Below are positions 5,572 to 10,914 of a DNA stretch of 10,914 bases, piece by piece. The DNA lies in assembly GCA_023414975.1 (NCBI GenBank), contig JAEZMI010000391.1:1-10914 (forward strand), read 5' to 3'. The DNA comes from Pseudomonadota bacterium. GTDB lineage: Bacteria; Pseudomonadota; Alphaproteobacteria; Rhizobiales; Xanthobacteraceae. Below the pieces are notes generated by a model. That model was not told the origin of the DNA, did not search any database, and was given only the letters and a program-made list of their open reading frames with translations. The stretch's first letter is position 1; every line of letters begins with the position of its first letter. A program made the position numbers and the translations under genes.

Positions 5572-6075
5572 ATGGACACAGCGGATAAGAGCGGCGACCC
5601 GCCGATCCTGCTCGCCGAGCGCCGGATCACCTCCCCCGCCTTCACCGCGCTGTTCCACGCCGGCATGAACCTGGTGGAGGAAACCGCCGCCTATCTCGAC
5701 GGCGAGGGCCGGCGGGCGAGCCGCGAACTGACGCATGTCGCGCTCGCCGCCTATGCCCAGCAGAGCATGCGGCTGTCCACCCGGCTGATGCAGCTCGCCT
5801 CCTGGCTGCTCCTGCAGCGGGCCGTGGCCGAGGGCGAGATTTCCGCGCAGAGCGCGGCGCGCGAGCGGGTGAAGATCGACCTGAAAGGCCCGCCGGCCGA
5901 CGAGGCGCAGCAGGCGCTGCTGCCGGAGGCGCTGGTCGCGCTGATCCGCCGCAGCGAGGATCTCCAGCGCCAGATCGCCCATTTCGACGCGGCCCTCGGC
6001 GCCGCGGACACCGCCCGCCCCAACGCCGTCGCGTCCCATCTCGGTTTGCTGCGCTCGGCCTTCGAGCGGCGCTGA
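5572..6075 (+). CDS. rcdA: DUF1465 family protein, RcdA-like (CtrA-degradation adaptor family)
   Basis: A 167-residue cytoplasmic all-helical protein of the DUF1465 family, to which Caulobacter RcdA belongs. RcdA is an adaptor that helps deliver CtrA and other substrates to ClpXP. Conserved features are the helix with LFHAGMNLVEETAAYLDGEGRR (27-48, the YLDGEGR turn being characteristic), then YAQQSMRLSTRLMQLASWLL (61-80) and QRAVAEGEIS (82-91), close to the family's typical 'ESMRLTTRLMQ.ASWLLLQRAV.EGE'. The ATG at 5572 is chosen since conservation starts soon after; a frame from a TTG at 5488 adds 28 unrelated residues. The ribosome site is weak (AGG about 9 nt upstream). The CtrA-type box upstream fits a role in the CtrA circuit. 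Assignment to the family is firm; equivalence to RcdA function is inferred. Confidence 0.85.
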   Translation: MDTADKSGDPPILLAERRITSPAFTALFHAGMNLVEETAAYLDGEGRRASRELTHVALAAYAQQSMRLSTRLMQLASWLLLQRAVAEGEISAQSAARERVKIDLKGPPADEAQQALLPEALVALIRRSEDLQRQIAHFDAALGAADTARPNAVASHLGLLRSAFERR

Positions 6076-6087
6076 GCGCGCTCGAAG
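6060..6087. repeat. Inverted repeat spanning the DUF1465 stop codon
   Basis: CTTCGAGCG (6060-6068) and CGCTCGAAG (6079-6087) form a perfect 9-bp stem around a 10-nt loop that contains the TGA stop at 6073-6075. No T-tract follows. A stable hairpin over the stop could affect termination or 3' mRNA stability; the dedicated terminator is further on at 6129. Confidence 0.7.
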
Positions 6088-6128
6088 CGCCGCGGGGAGC
6101 AGCGGCCCGCCGTTCCGCGGAACACGCG

Positions 6129-6167
6129 AAAAAACCCCGCCGCGAGCCTGTCGCGGCGGGGTTTTTT
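6129..6167. terminator. Perfect bidirectional intrinsic terminator
   Basis: AAAAAACCCCGCCGCGA (6129-6145) and its exact reverse complement TCGCGGCGGGGTTTTTT (6151-6167) flank a 5-nt GCCTG loop. The 11-bp GC-rich stem has a six-base U-tract on either strand, so it can terminate both the plus-strand DUF1465 gene and the minus-strand rpmE gene that converge on it. Confidence 0.95.
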
Positions 6168-6213
6168 CACTGTGCGTGCTTCCGCGGACGGGAGCCGGCG
6201 CCCTGACGGCCGA

Positions 6214-6438
6214 TCAGGCCTTGAGGAAGCCCGCGAACTTCTTCTGGAACTTCGACACGCGGCCCGCGCGGTCGAGAAGCTGGCCCGTGCCGCCGGTCCA
6301 CGCCGGGTGGGACTTGGCGTCGATGTCGAGCTGGAGGACATCGCCCTCCTTGCCCCAGGTCGTGCGCGTCGTGTACTCGGTGCCGTCCGTCATCACCACC
6401 TTCACGAAGTGGTAGTCGGGATGGATGTTGCTCTTCAT
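6214..6438 (-). CDS. rpmE: 50S ribosomal protein L31, cysteine-free form
   Basis: A 74-residue ribosomal protein L31 of type A. It begins MKSNIHPDYHFVKVVMTDGT and contains TRTTWGKEGDVLQLDIDAKS (25-44), HPAWTGGTGQLLDRAGRVSKF (45-64 and after). There is no cysteine, so this is the form lacking the zinc-ribbon Cys pair, and it would not be part of the Zur-controlled zinc-saving L31 switch. L31 sits at the central protuberance and bridges the two subunits. The start at 6438 has AGGA 8 nt upstream; an in-frame ATG at 6447 abuts the same ribosome site and is unlikely. The gene ends 47 bp before the bidirectional terminator. A much longer open frame joined to it upstream is only the antisense of the ABC exporter gene. 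Confidence 0.95.
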   Translation of the reverse strand: MKSNIHPDYHFVKVVMTDGTEYTTRTTWGKEGDVLQLDIDAKSHPAWTGGTGQLLDRAGRVSKFQKKFAGFLKA

Positions 6439-6528
6439 GGGGTGCATCCTCGCCGCCGCACGGCCGGCCCCTCGCGGGAGCCACGCGGCGATCTCATTAA
6501 ACGATCCTGCCGGAAATCCGAGCGGCTC

Positions 6529-6534
6529 TATAAC
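6529..6534 (+). promoter_or_regulatory. -10 box of a possibly leaderless ABC exporter transcript
   Basis: TATAAC (6529-6534) matches the -10 consensus in five of six positions. Its last base is 7 nt before the A of the exporter ATG at 6541, the usual distance to a transcription start, and no ribosome-binding site lies between. The -35 region 17-18 bp upstream (CCTGCC/TCCTGC) is poor. Confidence 0.5.
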
Positions 6535-6540
6535 CGAGAC

Positions 6541-8415
<1,875 letters not shown>

Positions 8416-8430
8416 ACGCAGGGCGGCCCT

Positions 8431-8907
8431 TTACTCTCCTGCCCGCTCCATGCGCAGGGTGGGGCGGCCGGAGGTCGGGTTCACGCCGCGGCCGACGATG
8501 GCGAAACCCGATTTCTCGTAGAAGCGCACCGCCCGTTCATTCTCTTCGTTCACATCAAGGGCAAGGGGTGCCCGCGTCTGCCGCGCGGCCGCGTCGAGCA
8601 GCAGCCGGGCGACGCCCGTGCCCCAATGGTCGGGATGGACGACGAGCTGGTCGACATAGCCGCTCTTGGGCTCGACGGTGACGAAGCCGAGCGTCTTCTC
8701 GGGCGCACCGTCGGTGGCGGGCACCGTGGCGACCCAGATGACCGCGCCGTCCTCCACCAGCGCGCCGATGCGGTGGCACAGCCAGCCCCGCCGCGCTTCG
8801 AAGTCGATTTCCGGCAGCGTCTCCTGCCACGCCTCGACCCAGAGATCGGCCATGGCGGGCATCCGCCCCCAGTCGAACGTCACCAGTCCGGGGGCGGAAG
8901 CTGTCAT
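8431..8907 (-). CDS. GNAT family N-acetyltransferase
   Basis: A 158-residue single-domain GNAT protein. Motif A (acetyl-CoA pyrophosphate loop) is VDQLVVHPDHWGTGVARLLL (85-104), where the usual Q/R-x-x-G-x-G/A reads H-W-G-T-G-V-A; motif B is LDVNEENERAVRFYEKSGF (117-135), with the conserved N-E-x-A-x-x-F-Y-x-x-x-G-F. These enzymes transfer acetyl from acetyl-CoA to an amine; the substrate is unknown. The ATG at 8907 overlaps the stop of the OmpA-domain gene as ATGA, which indicates translational coupling and co-transcription with the MotA/MotB-like pair. It converges with the ABC exporter, 15 bp from its stop. I see no residues that single out a ribosomal-protein (Rim) or antibiotic acetyltransferase. 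Confidence 0.9.
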   Translation of the reverse strand: MTASAPGLVTFDWGRMPAMADLWVEAWQETLPEIDFEARRGWLCHRIGALVEDGAVIWVATVPATDGAPEKTLGFVTVEPKSGYVDQLVVHPDHWGTGVARLLLDAAARQTRAPLALDVNEENERAVRFYEKSGFAIVGRGVNPTSGRPTLRMERAGE

Positions 8908-9938
8908 CGCTCGGTGAGCTTGAGCTCGATGCGGCGGTTGCGGTCGCGCGCCTCGTCGGTGCCGGAACCGTCGAGCGGCTGATATTCGCCGAAGCCGGCG
9001 GCGACGAGATGGCGCGGCTGGATGCCCTTGCTCACCAGATACTGCACCACCGCGATGGCGCGCGCGGCCGAAAGCTCCCAGTTCGAGGGATATTGCGGCG
9101 TCTGGATCGGCCGGTCGTCGGTGTGGCCGTCGACCCGCAGCACCCAGGCGATGTCCGGCGGAATCTCACGTTCAAGCTCCGCCACCGCGCTGGCGATGTT
9201 GTCGAGCGCGGGCAGCGCATCCGGCCGCAGATAGGCGGAGGCGCGGTCGAACAGGATTTCCGACTGGAAAACGAACCGGTCACCGACCACGCGGATGCCC
9301 GGCCGGTTGCCGAGAATGGCGTTCAGGCGACCGAAGAACTCCGAGCGGTAGCGCGTCAACTCCTGCACCCGCTGGGCGAGCGCCACATTGAGCCGCCGGC
9401 CAAGATCGGCGAGGCGCGACTGGCTCTCCTTGTCCTTCTGCTCGGAAATGGAGAGCGCCTCTTCCAGCGCCGCGATCTGTCGGCGCAGCGCCGCGATCTG
9501 CTGGTTGAGGATGGCGATCTGCGCGGCGGCCTGGGCGGTCGCGTCCTGCTCGCTGCCGAGCTGGCGGGCGAGCGCGGCGGCGCGGTTCTGCGCTTCGGCG
9601 ATCTCTTCCGGCGTGGCAACCGCGGTCGCTGCCTCGCGCAGCACGTCACGCTCCTGCTCAAGCTGGGCGAGGCTCGCCCGGAGCGCGCCGATCTGGCCCT
9701 CGCTGTCGGCGTCGTTCGCGCGTTCCAGCGCGAGAAGGTTGGTCAGCTCGCGGATCTGCGCCTGCAGGCGCGCCATGGCGTCGTCCTTGGAGCCAATCTC
9801 CTGCGAGAGAACGAACTGGGCGAGCACGAAGACGGTGAGCAGGAAAACGAAGACCAGCAGCAGCGTCGACAGCGCATCGACGAAGCCGGGCCAATAGTCG
9901 ATCGTGCGGTCGCCGCGACGGGAACGTCCGAGTGCCAT
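8904..9938 (-). CDS. MotB/TolR-like membrane-anchored protein with OmpA peptidoglycan-binding domain
   Basis: A 344-residue stator-type partner. A short basic cytoplasmic N-terminus leads into one membrane helix (about 18-46) with Asp21 in PGFVDALSTLLLVFVFLL, the position of the ion-carrying Asp in MotB-like proteins. Residues about 50-200 are Ala/Gln/Glu-rich heptads, a long periplasmic coiled coil. The OmpA-like domain (about 225-344) has ILFDRASAYLRPDA, VDGHTDDRPI (269-278), NWELSAARA (286-294) and DRNRRIELKL (332-341), so peptidoglycan binding is expected. The ATG at 9938 overlaps the preceding gene's stop (TGATG); a GTG one codon earlier (9941) is equally possible. It is longer than flagellar MotB proteins and no flagellar gene is near, so a non-flagellar role is likely. 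Function is unknown. Confidence 0.9.
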   Translation of the reverse strand: MALGRSRRGDRTIDYWPGFVDALSTLLLVFVFLLTVFVLAQFVLSQEIGSKDDAMARLQAQIRELTNLLALERANDADSEGQIGALRASLAQLEQERDVLREAATAVATPEEIAEAQNRAAALARQLGSEQDATAQAAAQIAILNQQIAALRRQIAALEEALSISEQKDKESQSRLADLGRRLNVALAQRVQELTRYRSEFFGRLNAILGNRPGIRVVGDRFVFQSEILFDRASAYLRPDALPALDNIASAVAELEREIPPDIAWVLRVDGHTDDRPIQTPQYPSNWELSAARAIAVVQYLVSKGIQPRHLVAAGFGEYQPLDGSGTDEARDRNRRIELKLTER

Positions 9939-10914
9939 CACGCACGCTCGCGGTCAGTGGCGAGGCGTTCGAGCACCTTCTTGATTTCCTTCTGCTGCTC
10001 GGCCTGCGCCTCCACCCAGTCGCGCACCATCTGCTGTTCGGAGCGCATGTGCTGGACGAGGCCCTGCAGGCTCTCGGCCAGATGCGCCATGGCCGTGGTC
10101 ACGCGCTGCGAGCCGGCTTCGGTCATGGTGCGGTCAAGCCGCGAAATGGCCTCGGTGAGCTGGGCGAGGTCCGGCGGCGGAAGAAGGCCGGCCGGGGCGG
10201 GCAGCGGCACCGCCGCCGCGGCGGGGGCCGGCGCCACATAGGTGGGGGGCACGGGGACGGGCTTGGCACGCCCGCCCTCATGGCCGAGATCCTCCACCGT
10301 GGTGGAGAGCCAGTCTTCGAGATCGGTATAGAAGCGGTTCTGCGCCTGCCCGGCCTGAAGGTCGAGGAAGCCGAGCACCAGCGACCCGGCCAGGCCGAAG
10401 AGCGAGGAGGAGAAGGCGATGCCCATGCCGCCGAGCGGGGCGGCCAGGCCGGTCTTCATGGTGTCCAGCACCGAGGCGGAATCCGGCCCGACATTCAGCG
10501 CGCCGATCACCCGGCTGATGGACGCGACCGTCTCCAGAAGGCCCCAGAAGGTGCCGAGCAGGCCGAGAAAGACCAGAAGGCCGGTGAGGTAGCGCAGCAG
10601 GTCGCGCGCCTCGTCGAGCCGGGTACCGATGGATTCGAGAATGCCGCGCATGGTCGATTGCGAAATCGACATGCGCCCCACCCGGTCGCCGAGCAGCGCC
10701 GCCATGGGCGCCAGCAGGCGGGGCGAGCGGCGGACCTCAAGGCCGGGGTCGACGAGGCGGAAGCTGTTGACCCACTCCACTTCCGGCAGCAGCCGGATGA
10801 CCTGGCGGAAGGCGAACACCGTGCCGACGAACAGCACGCCGAAGATCACGCCGTTCAGGCCGGGATTGTTGAGGAAGGCGCGCCAGATCGGCTCGTGCAG
10901 AATGGAGGCCAGCG
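9938..10914 (-). CDS. MotA/TolQ/ExbB-type proton-channel protein, N-terminus outside window
   Basis: 324 residues are visible and the frame is open to the window edge, so the true start is further right; a GTG at 10849 would lie inside the first helix. Visible helices are about 16-40 (GLNGVIFGVLFVGTVFAF), 108-132 (LTGLLVFLGLLGTFWGLLETVASI) and 160-184 (LGGMGIAFSSSLFGLAGSLVLGF). The LGLLGTFWGL and GMGIAFSSSLFGLAGS motifs mark the MotA/TolQ/ExbB channel superfamily. After the channel come a Pro/Ala linker (217-247) and a predicted coiled coil (248-317), an unusual cytoplasmic C-terminal tail compared with TolQ or ExbB. It shares an overlapping stop/start with the MotB-like gene. Together they should form an ion-driven 5:2-type motor; what it drives is not evident. 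Confidence 0.88.
   Translation of the reverse strand, partial: LASILHEPIWRAFLNNPGLNGVIFGVLFVGTVFAFRQVIRLLPEVEWVNSFRLVDPGLEVRRSPRLLAPMAALLGDRVGRMSISQSTMRGILESIGTRLDEARDLLRYLTGLLVFLGLLGTFWGLLETVASISRVIGALNVGPDSASVLDTMKTGLAAPLGGMGIAFSSSLFGLAGSLVLGFLDLQAGQAQNRFYTDLEDWLSTTVEDLGHEGGRAKPVPVPPTYVAPAPAAAAVPLPAPAGLLPPPDLAQLTEAISRLDRTMTEAGSQRVTTAMAHLAESLQGLVQHMRSEQQMVRDWVEAQAEQQKEIKKVLERLATDRERA

Noticed and set aside
6172..6540. In-frame N-terminal extension of the ABC exporter.
   Set aside because: It crosses rpmE antisense and has no exporter-like sequence; the family N-terminus fits the ATG at 6541.
9938..10849. GTG at 10849 as the start of the MotA-like gene.
   Set aside because: It falls inside the first membrane helix, and the frame remains open to the window end with plausible sequence upstream.
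8904..10914. Zorya-type defence system (ZorAB).
   Set aside because: There is a MotA/MotB-like pair, but no ZorC, ZorD or ZorE gene downstream (a GNAT follows), and the surroundings are housekeeping genes; the right side is outside the window.

Overview
This GC-rich window (roughly 70% G+C by eye) reads as an ordinary chromosomal segment of an alphaproteobacterium. The order Hyphomicrobiales, perhaps a Xanthobacteraceae relative such as Ancylobacter or Starkeya, fits best. This is inferred from gene content and order: a 6S RNA in front of the 5-formyltetrahydrofolate cyclo-ligase gene, then YmdB-type phosphodiesterase and YebC genes; and a quinone oxidoreductase, DUF1192, DUF1465/RcdA-like, rpmE and MsbA-like ABC exporter block. 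No transposase, integrase, CRISPR array, tRNA or rRNA is visible.

Layout, left to right. At 1-126 lies the start of a minus-strand EamA/DMT-type permease cut by the window edge. It is divergent from a plus-strand TauE/SafE permease (387-1133); the 260-bp gap between them holds three 18-bp direct repeats carrying TTCGCGAA-like palindromes. A minus-strand cluster follows, transcribed right to left: 6S RNA (about 3693-3535), 5-FTHF cyclo-ligase (3522-2911), YmdB-like phosphodiesterase (2908-2093) and YebC (1951-1205). The cyclo-ligase start lies about 12 nt after the 6S 3' end, and the phosphodiesterase follows it with a 2-nt gap. A 256-bp spacer with the 6S promoter and a 14-bp tandem duplication separates 6S RNA from a PIG3-type NAD(P)H:quinone oxidoreductase (4950-3949, minus).

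From 5087 the plus strand carries DUF1192, then a compact unit with a CtrA-type box (TTAA-N7-TTAA), a -10-like hexamer, about 90 nt of structured sequence and a strong intrinsic terminator, which together look like a small RNA gene. Next is a DUF1465 gene, homologous to the CtrA-degradation adaptor RcdA. A perfect bidirectional terminator separates it from minus-strand rpmE (cysteine-free L31). Divergent from rpmE is an ABC exporter whose -10 box sits so close to its ATG that the mRNA may be leaderless.

The right end is a minus-strand operon: a MotA/TolQ/ExbB-type channel protein (N-terminus outside the window), a MotB-like protein with one membrane helix, a long coiled coil and an OmpA peptidoglycan-binding domain, and a GNAT acetyltransferase whose ATG overlaps the preceding stop (ATGA).

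The most interesting points are the putative CtrA-controlled small RNA beside an rcdA-like gene, and the apparently non-flagellar MotAB-like motor with a cytoplasmic tail. Housekeeping genes explain most of the rest.
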